A stretch of DNA of 64,000 nucleotides from contig NC_089724.1 in NCBI RefSeq assembly GCF_035083965.1, positions 6,798,501-6,862,500 of the forward strand. Direction: 5' to 3'. Origin of the DNA: Branchiostoma lanceolatum. Lineage: Eukaryota; Chordata; Leptocardii; Amphioxiformes; Branchiostomatidae. Numbering within the stretch: the first letter of the stretch is position 1; every line of letters starts with the position of its first letter. The position numbers and the translations under genes were made by a program. Under the pieces are notes generated by a model, which saw only the letters and a list, made by a program, of their open reading frames with translations, had not been told where the DNA came from and did no database searches. Shown here one piece after another: positions 55,388-64,000 of the stretch.

Positions 55388-58300
55388 CTCTCCCTCCCTC
55401 CCTCTCTCTCCCTCTCTTTCTCTCTCTATAGCTTAAACTCCCTTAAGAAATGTCATAATGTGTAATGGAATAATTGAATGATTTAGGGTAGAAAAATAAA
55501 GTTAAAAGTAAGGTAACTTATTCTGATGATATGACCACTAAATGTATTTATTTACTTATTCATTCGAACGACCATCTTACATGCGCAGGGATTGGCTTCT
55601 ACAGTTTGTTACAATGGGTTATTAAAGAAATCCCCTACCAAATTATTTACATTATTCGAATCGAACAAGACAGCATGAGATAGTGCTAATTAGAGACCTG
55701 AGCAAAAGAGTCACAGATAAAACCATTATTGAGTCTGACGGCACAATGCAGCGGCTTACCGGCCCAGTATACAACAGGTGGAAGACGTCTGTAGAAGTTG
55801 TGTTCACGGATGCAATGTCAATGTCAGTTTTGTACTGAAAATTGTAGGTCAGGGGTTGGTCAGGATCATGAAAACCTGGAAATCAAACAAGATAAGAGAG
55901 GATATCAATGTAATACATATAGAATACAACACGGGGTATTCCTCGGTCCCAGCCCTCCCGCGAGTCGGATCGCCCTCCGGCCTTCGAAATGCATTCACGA
56001 AGTCCATGGAAGCCTGCGTGATAACACTCCGGAACCCTATGGGATAGTTATCACACGGTCCAGAACACCCGTATCAGGGCCAGGTATGACATAAATGTAT
56101 TATTATAGACTTTCCAAAGCCTGCTAAAGTGGGGCAGCTGACAATGGTGCCCTGCAAATACATCTTATAGAAAACATGAAGAAAGAAACATAGTAAACTT
56201 TATAAAACTTATGTTGACGACGCCACTTTGCATAGATACAAAGACCACATAGATATAAGCACTAAATAAAAGCCAAATACAAGAACATAATTTATGAACA
56301 GAGATATGACAATCTACGGAAAGTTGAAAGCTCTTGCAAGAGCAGGTCCGGTCCCCACCCTTTGACGAACTTGATAACAGGATACAATACAAAGAAATTC
56401 GAGCTTTAAAATCGTTCCGATGATAGACACACTTTTGAAGCACAAAACGACAATTAAAATGAAGAATCTCACAGTATTACATGTAATTCAGATATAGATA
56501 TCTCATTGTAAAAGAGAAGAGTATATGAACCCACGATAATCGTGACACTATCCTCACCTTCGCAGCATATCCTGAAGTCGTCTACCGAGGCCGTGCCGTT
56601 GGGCGGCATCACTTTACATGATCCCATGCTCGGAGGTCCGTTGGTAGTGAACTTATACTCAGCGTAACCAGTAAGGTTTGTTCGTTTGTCTGTTATGTTG
56701 AGCTTCATTGTGTAGTCTCCTGGCTGCAAGGACAGGAATACATGGTGGTTAATGTCCGATAAACAACCTCTCTTGGCGCCAATTTCAACTTGTAAATCAG
56801 ACATATTCTTTTCATGGGTTTCCGCTAGTGCCAAATTGATAACCATCCATCCATTCATGTATCAACCCATTCATTCATTCATTTCATTCATTCATTCATT
56901 CATTCATCCATTTTTCCATCCATCCATTTTTCCATCCATCCATCCATCCATCCAAACTAAGAGGAATCATTGCGTTTTTATGATTATATGTAAGTAGGAT
57001 TTGTTGTTAAAACGTTCACTGATGGTGGAATCACCAACAGCTTCCTCTGCTCTGAAAGAGCAGCTGTATTTCTATTTCATGGTCTATGTCAATGAAGAAA
57101 ATTATGACGCCTAACGGGGGGTGTCCATAGTCCGGTAAGGTCCATAGTCCGGTAAGGTTTTAAAAATCGTTGTTGCGGAGATATGCATGGGTAGCTGCAC
57201 ATGATAAGTACACCTAGTTATGGACTAAACCTTTATGTAAATCACCATGAAGTTGGAGTATGTGTTGAAGTTGGTAAGCCGCAATGGATAAAGATTTTTA
57301 AATTGCACAAGTCTGACGCCTTCCGTGCGGGTTGACAAGCGAATGCATCGTGAACATGCCCTTCGAAACTCTTTGATTGTTCATCGTAGAATACAACAGG
57401 TAAAAAGATACCACCACATATAGGAAGGACATTCATTAGATTTCCTCTAAAAACAAACCTATATACCATCTTTGCCTTTAAAGTTGGATAATCGGAGTTA
57501 AAATAACGCCGCAGTGTTCATACTGTCGCTACTCCATCTTTACCAATCACGTAAGACGGCAGCCAAAAGAGGTGCCCAACACCATTGAATCACGTGTAGT
57601 CAACCCGCCGGTAGAGCGCCGACCATTCCAGAAAATTTAACCGTATACCGGCTAAAAAAATCCCATAGATATTGCTGCTGCCAATAACAAGGTTGAAAAG
57701 ACCATCAAGGAAGCCGAAAGCGTAAAGGCATACGATCGCAGGCAACGTAAACAAAGTCCCGCCATTTTGTTTGCCGGCGGCAGGTTGATCTCGCCGTGAG
57801 AGGGGAAATTTCTATCTCACCGTATTTGAACAATTACTTTAATACAAAATATGGCACATGTTTGCGACAAAAAAATGATATTGCAAGGCTCTTGTGTAAT
57901 TCTATTCACACGGGATGCTTAAACATGAACAGTAATGACATGCTTGTCACCTTACCGGAGTTTGGACCCCCTTTCTGTGTTGGAAGGTTCCACTAGAATG
58001 AAAACACCAAAAGTGCCGTGACTTTTGTGTGCAATAAAACCAAAGTGCGTAACGCTACTGTTTAAATGAAAATTCTGTCTGTGTAGCTTAATCACAGTTA
58101 TATGCCTGTTACAAGATCTAAGCTTGTTTTTGATGGGTTCAGGGCAAAATGTACGATGACGACAGACATGCGCATTCACTTAGAACAGTTACCGGACTGT
58201 GGACACCCCCCGTTAGTAGTTGACGGTTGGGATATTGTTGTTACTAGTATTACCACATAAAATAAATATTAGATTTAGATATTGTACATAGATATTTCTT

Positions 58301-61300
58301 TTGCCATTACCTCATCAAAGACGTTGGCCTTCAGCACCAGATAGTCCTGATCCCGTTCGTTCAGCAGATTGTCGTCATACTCACGGTCTGTCCATTCCTT
58401 ATAACCGGCGGGACTGGCAACAAGTGTCCACCAGTACTTGTAAGCGTCACCTTCTGAATTGGTACATAAGTAGGATTTAGGTCATACCTGGGCCGCGAGA
58501 ACGTACGATACGTGTGTTCCGGACCGTGTGATAATTTTCAGCATCGTACGGGGTTCCAATTTGTATCACACGGGGTTCTAAGTTGTATCACACGAGATTC
58601 TAAGTTTCTATAACACGGGCTTCCATAGAATAATTAGAATGCATTTCGTGCGCGCCGGTTGGGCCGCCGTCGAAAATTCGAATACCGAATTCGGAGATTG
58701 AAATCAAAGTTGTTACAGTTTTTTGTTCGAGGACACAAAATTTCCCCAGCTTCTGGCGCATTCCGCATTGAAATATGTGTTTTCTCGGGTAGGTATGACA
58801 TAAATAGAACACAACACGGTGTATTCCGCATCACCCTCGGTCCCTGTACCGTCACACACCATGCCTGTCACGTTCTTTGCTTTCCCAGGCACAGAACGTG
58901 ACACAGCCCGACCGTCACAGACTGTGCCCGGAAGTGCTGTCAGTCACTGTGACTGACGGGGCAGTGATGCCCGCGTTTCCATATAAGGCAGCGTGTTTTT
59001 GTTTACCGCAGTCACCCCCCCCCCGTCATCTTTGTTTTTTGGGGCGCTGAGGTAAGGAGGAACAGCGTAATTCTCGCTCTGTAAAATAATTGAATAACTT
59101 AGACCTAGAATTGAAGTGGCACAAAAAAACAGTGTCTATAACAGATGCTAAAAAAAAAACAATTTGTAAGACTATATATATTCTATCCAGGGAAACCAGA
59201 TCTAGACTAGGATCGGGCCACTTGCCGATTACTTCGACGTCCCGAGGCAGTCAGCTCGCCCGATCTAAATCAATGCTACGGGAAGTTGTAGCCCCGGGCA
59301 CTGTCCAGGCACGGTTCGTGACAGTGCCGGAGTGTCACAAACTGTGCTTTTGCCCCAGGCACGGTTTGTGACACTCAGGCACTGTCACAATCCGTGCCTG
59401 GGCACAGTTTGTGACAGTGCCCGAGTGTCACAAACCGTGCCTGGGGCAAAAGCACGGTTTGTGACACTCCGGCACTGTCACGAACCGTGCCTCAGGACAC
59501 AGTCGTGAATGGCACGGTTCGGGACGGATTTCTGTTGTAGAAATTCGTGATGAGACGTCCGTCTGTTTGTGCCACATCAACTCTAAGTCCAAATCATCCA
59601 AGACAAGCGCGAAATGTATTTCAATGAGCGAGAATTACGCTGATTCTTTCTCATCCCAGCGCCCCGAAAAAAAGAAAGATGGCGGGCTGCAGGGAAAAAA
59701 ACGCGTTGGGCAGACTCCTCCCCCTCAAAACACTAAGCTCCGCCCAAAAGCACAGTATAAGACCCCCTGTGTGTCACGAACTGTGCTCGGTTGGGCACCA
59801 TTCGTGACGGTGTCCGAGTGTCACAAACCGTGCTTTTGTCCCAGGCACGGTTTGTGACACGCGGGCACTGTCACAAACCGTGCCTAGGCACCAAACGTGA
59901 CAAAGCACCAAACGTGACGCAACAGTCCCAGCCCGACAGCGGCCGTCGGATCGCCCGACGGCCGCTGTCGAGCTGGTACATCGGGTGATACGGAATACCC
60001 CGTGCTGTATTCTATATATATCAACAATGACATTGACGTTGAAAACGTTAAGGAAGACATCATAAATAATCAAATGATCTCATGTGTTTAGGCTGACACT
60101 GGTGGCGAGTCACGGGGTTTTCGCTAGGGGCGAGTAAAGTGAATGCTAGAAACTGCAATGACCAAACAGCATTGATATCGTGAATAGAATAACGTTTTCC
60201 TCTTTTTCAGTTCAGTTCAGGTCAGTTCATCCTCTGTTGTGAGGCGACACCATTGTCTTCACATGTCCCTGTCGAGCATGACAGATCGGAGTTCATAATC
60301 TTGAAGACCCACATCCTCTTCTATCATGCACCTTCTTATTATTAAGTGTCAAATATGAGCGACGCCTGTCTTTAACCCATATAAATCCAGAACAATAGAC
60401 GTGTTGCGAGTTTACCTTAAAAAAAGGCAATATGTCATGAATAACCGCAAATATTTGATATTTCAAAATGAAAACAAAATAAGCCTCACCAGACGAATGA
60501 TTGCAGTTCCCACAAACAGACTCCAGCTTCATTTGTTCACCCTCCTTTATAATGGGTCCACATGTGCCATGCAGTTCCTCACATCTAAGGGGGACGAAAA
60601 CAACATAACTCTTAAGGAACTAGGTCATAGTCATATTTTATATTAAAGGTAGCTTTACGCAATTTATGTAGGACATGGAGTAATCTTTAGCTGCGCGGCG
60701 ACATCACTATAGTTTATATCAACATCATGTCTCATTATGATTATAATTATTGGTTTTGTTTACCCGCTATGTATGCCTGAAAGTTGAATATAGCAAGGAG
60801 AACGAGTCTGTCTAAAGCAAATGTATCGATGAAAAATTACATTATTTGTGGTCTTGGGATGGACGACTTGACGACTTCAATGACCTGTGTTGCCGTGCCT
60901 TTTATCCGTCCTGGCGACGACACGGTCAAGGTGAAGTTGAAAACACGTGTGAACAGCTTCGGTTCTACGAAAGCACGAAATTCGCCACAGTCAGCTGCAG
61001 GGCGTGGTTCCGGGCACTCACCCATGTCTGAATTGTAAAATGCCAAGCCAAAAAAAAGAGATCATCATCATCATCAACCCATTTGAATTAAGATGTGGAT
61101 ATAACTATAACTTAATTGTACGACAATTGTACAAGGTTCATAATATGGCATTTACTGGGACATAACTAGAGTTCCATAAGACCAATCATTGGAGGGATTT
61201 CTAACACTGGTTTATTGTTTATTGTTAAAATGACATCCATTAATGAATTACACAGGTGCAATTCACTACTCTTCCTGGAGTCATAGACATTATCTAATAT

Positions 61301-62507
61301 ATTTGCCTATGTATGCCATGCAGGGGTTGTCACATGTCAAAATGTACTTAAATTTGCTATTCAAGTCCATCTAGATAAATCCTGGTATATGAGATGATAG
61401 CCTTCAGCTCATTTGCGTATGCTGATCACAATAATACAAACACATCTTTATCGACACCAAAAAGGTTCAGCAACTTTCTTAAGGACTTCTACAACTACAC
61501 ATGAATCATAAGTTCGTAACTGGTCGTATTTTGTGTGCACAGTATGTGTCCTAGTCTGTATAGGCTGACTGCAGGTCCAACCTACCTGCATATCAAAAAA
61601 CATGAAAATCTGTCGCTCCTTTCTTCAGTTATTCTCCTTGGAAAATATTTACAAACACGCCATTGCAGTTCCAGTGACACATACCAGGGGGCTGAAAATC
61701 GACCTTAACCTTTCTCCTCCCAGCACCTACCCACATACCAAATATCATTTCAATCCATCCACACGTTCTTCAGTTATGCTGATTTTAAGCGTCCGGTGAC
61801 AGATACATACACACACGGTGACACAAACATACACACACGCGCACACACACGCAAACACACTAACTTCGCATGATTTACACTTCAGTGGGTACATCTCTGT
61901 CCAACCTACCTGCGTACCAAATAACATGAAAATCTGTTGTTCCTCTCTTCAGTTATACCCATTTAGAACATTTTTACAAATAGGCCATTGCAGTTCCAGG
62001 GACACAAACCAGGGGGCCCAAAATCGACCTTAACCATTCTCCTCCCAGCGCATACCCACATACCAAATACCATTACAATCCATCTACACGTTCTACAGTT
62101 ATGCTGACTTTAAGCATCCGACGACACCCATGCAAACGATTTACCTCCTTACTTATGCAAATTCGGTCTCATTTGCATAGTTTGCACTTAAGTGTGTACA
62201 ACTTGGTCTAACCTACCTGTGTACCAAAGAACATGACGATCTGTCGATCCACTCTTCAGTTCTTCTACATTGAAGATTTTAACAAATAAGCCATTGCAGT
62301 TCCAGTCACACATGCCAGGGGGCCCAAAATCGACCTTGACCTTCCTCCTTCTAACACCCACCCACATACCAAAAATCATTACAATCCATGTACAGGTTCT
62401 ACAGCTATGGTGACTTTAAGCGTCCGGTGACACATACATACACACAAACACCAAACGCAAGCAAAACAGTATCTCCATGAAAAAGCCTTTTTTCATGGAG
62501 ATAACTA

Positions 62508-62569
<62 letters not shown>

Positions 62570-64000
62570 AACACATAAATTACACATAATCAGCAACCAA
62601 ATAATACTCACCGGTAAGTTTGGTACACGTCCAGGTATGATTGAAGTCACGGCAACTGAGCAACCCATTAGGGTCAAACGACAGTGTTGCAGCGTCGAGT
62701 TTTAGATTTCCATGGCCAGACTGTCTTTTGGAGCCGCCCAGAATCCCAGCCACAAGCGGGGCGTAGGTAACGGTGATCGTAGTTGAGGTTTGAGAGGGAA
62801 GCTTTGTCCCAACGTCGTCCACAGCAACGACTGTCAAATAGAACGTGACCTCGCCGATCGCCATTCTGTTGGGCTGTACCTGTATGTCTGCCTGCTGCGT
62901 GACAGCGATTCTGTTTAGTCGACTCTGTGTTACCTCATCGGCGCTCTTGAAAGTCCAGTCGTAACTGATTCTTCTGATACTCTCGACCGAACATTTCGAC
63001 GAGTACTCGATCACGCTGTTGAGTTGCAGTCGGTCACTCCTCTGTATAGTTCGCCCTCCCCCAAGTATGGTCACAATCGGTTTGCAACAACTGTGAGACC
63101 CGTTTGTGTTGACGCAAACAGAAACGTCATCACAGCCGTGGATGCCCAGAGCACATTCGTCGACATCTGGGGAAACATAGCGTCTCCTTGTCACACATCA
63201 CACATCTACCTTATCTGATGATTACTTTGAATAACAACGAGAAGATCACCAATTTTGATTCCTTATTCTCCGTTACCAACTTTTAAAGACTTTTCATGGT
63301 ACGCAGCAGTATACTTCCTCGGTGATGCCAAAAGAGCTTAAAGTTTACCCTATTTGAATTGAATCAAACTCAAATATACTTCAAGACATGGGAATTTGAT
63401 AGTCATACCTTCACACGTTGCTCCATTTGTTCTGTCATATCCTTCACGGCATTCACATGTCCAGTTAGACTTTCCCTCAACGCACTTCTCCTTATCGTAA
63501 TCATGGCAATGGCAGCGTTCAAGAGCTTGATAGGTAAAAGAAATAAGCTGGTTTACACATCCATGCGATAATGTGGATGTCACTGGTACTACCTGTGCCC
63601 AAATATCTAATACTCTGAAGAGTACAGGTTATGCTAATAATATCTTTTCAACATTTTCTTAGAGTAGACCACCAATCGACCTAATTCATATGCAATGTTT
63701 CGTTGAATGTATATTCAGTGCGGGAGTTTTTCTAAATGTCCCTTTAATGTTTTGGACGATATTATTGTTACATCAAGGCACAAAACCCACAGAGATGTTG
63801 ATACCTGTCAATACTTGAAGCTGGGTTATGGCGTAAATCATTGAATTGAGCTCAAGATTTTATGTATCACGTTCAATGGAGAGTGTACATACCTTCATCT
63901 CCAAATACAGTATAGTTACTCTGAATGGAGAGGTTTCCAATTTTGTTGTCGGCCGTTAGATTTGTAATGAGCAGCTCTAGTTTTGGGATAGTGACCCTGG
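44403..64000 (-). CDS. Polycystin-1-like receptor: EGF-REJ-GAIN/GPS-five TM spans, 5' end outside window, 24 exons, 1481 aa visible
   Basis: Exons from the 5' side: 63893-64000 (partial), 63409-63525, 62612-63166, 60841-61027, 60490-60584, 58311-58453, 56558-56723, 55760-55875, 55022-55147, 53861-54007, 53106-53231, 52601-52706, 52174-52286, 51582-51845, 50902-51123, 50252-50507, 49649-49779, 48969-49196, 48222-48470, 47161-47434, 46603-46674, 45920-46107, 45137-45199 and 44403-44798. The frame is unbroken through all junctions. Extracellular EGF-like and REJ parts are followed by a GAIN/GPS segment, TM1, then TM2-TM5 and an acidic tail. Sequence around TM2 (RSSFTRAQRVSCCFSLL) and TM5 (LIVQPLKVVLIVI) is typical of polycystin-1 relatives. 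Compared with PKD1, the PLAT domain between TM1 and TM2 and the whole six-TM channel part are missing. Likely a self-cleaved cell-surface receptor or adhesion protein. One intron (after 52601) uses a GC donor. Confidence 0.82.
44844..44906. repeat. (ATAAC)n microsatellite
   Basis: About twelve perfect pentamers in the last intron of the REJ/GPS gene, followed by related ATTTCATATTTC-type sequence to 45040. Confidence 0.95.
45558..45885 (+). repeat. GC-rich dispersed repeat, copy R5
   Basis: CAATTGGAAAAAGAGGCCCT, GGCGTGACCCCTACGTGGCC, GCGGCTACCGGGCTATTT and GCGGGACCCGGTAACAAATA match R1-R4. The longest copy seen, lying just 3' of the TM5 exon in the intron. Confidence 0.65.
48969..54007 (-). 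CDS. REJ/GPS gene: GAIN domain, GPS site and TM1
   Basis: Exons from 53861-54007 to 48969-49196. The GAIN part shows YSPNAEDVKTGVQALSFE, as in PKD1 relatives. The GPS has CLFFDDEKHLWEDRGCE in exon 49649-49779 and HCLCNHLTSFG in exon 48969-49196. Autocleavage is expected between Leu and Thr of HLT, near 49145. TM1 follows (IVWATVGTAFMLYFILLFW). Confidence 0.82.
50664..50866. mobile_element. ~200-bp hairpin MITE next to a splice donor
   Basis: CTATGCCTTCAGAGTGGACG on the left is the near-perfect reverse complement of the right end (CGTCCACTCTGAAGGCATAC). Inner arms also pair (GGGGGCTAAATCGTA / TACGATTTTGCCCCC). The right end lies 36 bases from the donor of exon 50902-51123. Confidence 0.75.
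52731..53048. mobile_element. 318-bp inverted-repeat element with 10-bp target duplication
   Basis: TAAGACATAG is present directly before (52721-52730) and after (53049-53058) the element. The ends share AAGCACACTCGGAGTACACTC / AAGCACACTCGGAGCACACTC in inverted orientation. A 9-10-bp duplication suggests a Mutator-like mover. Confidence 0.75.
54185..54570. mobile_element. Retroelement-type repeat pair with hammerhead-like core
   Basis: Two related blocks in the same orientation (54185-54300 and about 54485-54610) share AGTATTGCC, GACAGAC...GTCATCGAAA / GGCCACCGAAA, CGTCGG and ACTTGGTTG...AAAG. The first has CTGATGA, a GATGAC/GTCATC stem and GAAA, the core order of a hammerhead ribozyme as found in Penelope-like elements. 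Outer stems are not seen, so it may be decayed. Confidence 0.4.
55022..61027 (-). CDS. REJ/GPS gene: REJ (receptor for egg jelly) region
   Basis: Six exons (60841-61027, 60490-60584, 58311-58453, 56558-56723, 55760-55875, 55022-55147). REJ signatures: FNFTLTVSSPGRIKGTATQ; YKYWWTLVASP; NGPPSMGSCKVMPPNGTASV; GFHDPDQPLTYNFQYKT; LPLRVQVLDKYGGSVTN. REJ modules occur in PKD1, PKDREJ and sea-urchin sperm receptors. Introns here are packed with repeat elements. Confidence 0.8.
55335..55431. repeat. (CT)n-rich microsatellite
   Basis: CT repeats with CCCT interruptions, in an intron of the REJ/GPS gene. Confidence 0.95.
55914..56100. mobile_element. Short copy (~187 bp) of the 58-60 kb element family
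   Basis: One end has ATAGAATACAACACGGGGTA, the other GGTCCAGAACACCCG ... CCAGGTATGACATA. Both ends recur at the borders of 58483-60025. Looks like an internal-deletion derivative. Confidence 0.6.
56865..56956. repeat. (ATTC)n/(ATCC)n microsatellite
   Basis: CATTCATTCATT followed by CATCCATCCATC units. Confidence 0.95.
57111..58216. mobile_element. ~1.1-kb element with 16-bp-plus inverted ends
   Basis: CTAACGGGGGGTGTCCATAG (57111) is mirrored by GTGGACACCCCCCGTTAG (58199-58216), followed inward by AGTCCGGTAA on both sides. The pair ATAGTCCGGTAAGG is tandemly duplicated at the left end. No transposase frame. Target duplication not clear. Confidence 0.7.
58483..60025. mobile_element. Composite inverted-repeat element with large palindrome
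   Basis: The left border carries GTCATACCTGGGCC...GGACCGTGTGATAA and the right border, in complement, ATAGAATACAGCACGGGGTA. A second internal left-type border at about 58795-58836 (GGTATGACATAAATAGAACA, then ACGGTGTATTCCGCATCACCC) suggests two copies joined head to tail. The interior holds many CACGGTTTGTGACA iterons in both orientations and the palindrome listed separately. Confidence 0.65.
59305..59495. repeat. ~190-bp near-perfect palindrome
   Basis: Arms of about 95 bp centred at 59400. The left arm starts CCAGGCACGGTTCGTGACAG and the right arm ends CTGTCACGAACCGTGCCTCAG. Built from alternating copies of GGCACGGTTTGTGACA and its complement. A weaker second palindrome of the same iterons is at about 59775-59910. 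Confidence 0.85.
61575..62430. repeat. ~310-bp tandem repeat, 3 copies
   Basis: Units start at 61575, 61899 and 62205 (TCYAACCTACCTGYRTAYCA). Each contains CCATTGCAGTTCCAG, CAGGGGGCYSAAAATCGACC and CTTTAAGCGTCCGGTGACA-type ends, then a CA-rich stretch. It belongs to the intron before exon 62612-63166 ends; no coding sense. Confidence 0.85.
62508..62571. repeat. (CA)n microsatellite
   Basis: About 30 uninterrupted CA units close to the 3' edge of exon 62612-63166. Confidence 0.95.
62612..64000 (-). CDS. REJ/GPS gene: EGF-like modules and start of REJ region
   Basis: The first visible exon codes an Ig- or beta-sandwich-like piece (LELLITNLTADNKIGNLS). Exon 63409-63525 is one EGF-like module (CHCHDYDKEKC...WTCECREGY). 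Exon 62612-63166 begins with the first part of a calcium-binding EGF (DVDECALGIHGCDDVSVC) and passes straight into REJ sequence (SYDWTFKSAD ... SFDPNGLLSC ... HTWTCTKL). Confidence 0.8.

Overview
The window looks like nuclear DNA of an invertebrate chordate, most likely a lancelet (Branchiostoma-like). This is inferred from gene style rather than from a species marker. Genes have many small exons with GT-AG introns, tRNA-derived SINEs and many short inverted-repeat DNA elements lie in the introns, and the protein families (BTB-Kelch, Death/TIR immune fusions, REJ/GPS polycystin-1 relatives) are ones that are expanded in lancelets. All gene models below were built by eye from splice signals, and reading frame is kept across every junction.

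Layout. Positions 1-2336 hold the last exon and long 3' UTR of an unidentified + strand gene. Two + strand BTB-Kelch genes follow: an intronless one (2781-4268) and a three-exon one (5647-7970). From 8.8 to 43 kb lie two tandem, same-strand (-) copies of one large gene: copy A (8770-24762, 23 exons, 1122 aa) and copy B (27719-39518, 22 exons, 1089 aa). The duplicated unit includes about 2-3 kb of upstream sequence (A to about 27.1 kb, B to about 43.0 kb). From 44.4 kb to the window end is the 3' part of a third - strand gene (24 exons, 1481 aa visible), a polycystin-1 relative.

The most interesting system is the tandem pair. Each protein reads, in order: an armadillo/HEAT-like region resembling the N-terminal half of melted/VEPH1 (residues 1-499), a coiled coil (500-577), a Death domain (about 586-664), a TIR domain (about 685-825), a second TIR domain (about 876-993), and a low-complexity tail that ends in lysines plus a CSIL CaaX box. 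The overall plan (ARM, death-fold-like module, TIR) recalls SARM1. However, the ARM region is of another family, a Death domain takes the place of the SAM pair, there are two TIRs, and the C terminus is predicted to be prenylated. Both TIRs keep a Glu at the position of the SARM1 NADase catalytic Glu. Exons 1-21 have identical lengths in the two copies.

The third gene encodes EGF-like modules, a REJ region and a GAIN/GPS segment with an HL-T cleavage site, then only five membrane spans. No PLAT domain is seen after the first span, and the polycystin channel part is absent. An acidic cytoplasmic tail ends the protein. Its introns contain at least six inverted-repeat elements, including one with an almost perfect 190-bp palindrome.

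Non-coding highlights are a 2.7-kb CACTA-ended element with an 80-bp tandem array in an intron of copy A, two elements flanked by TTA duplications, a 318-bp element with a 10-bp target duplication, a GC-rich dispersed repeat seen five times, and SINE insertions that help date the gene duplication.
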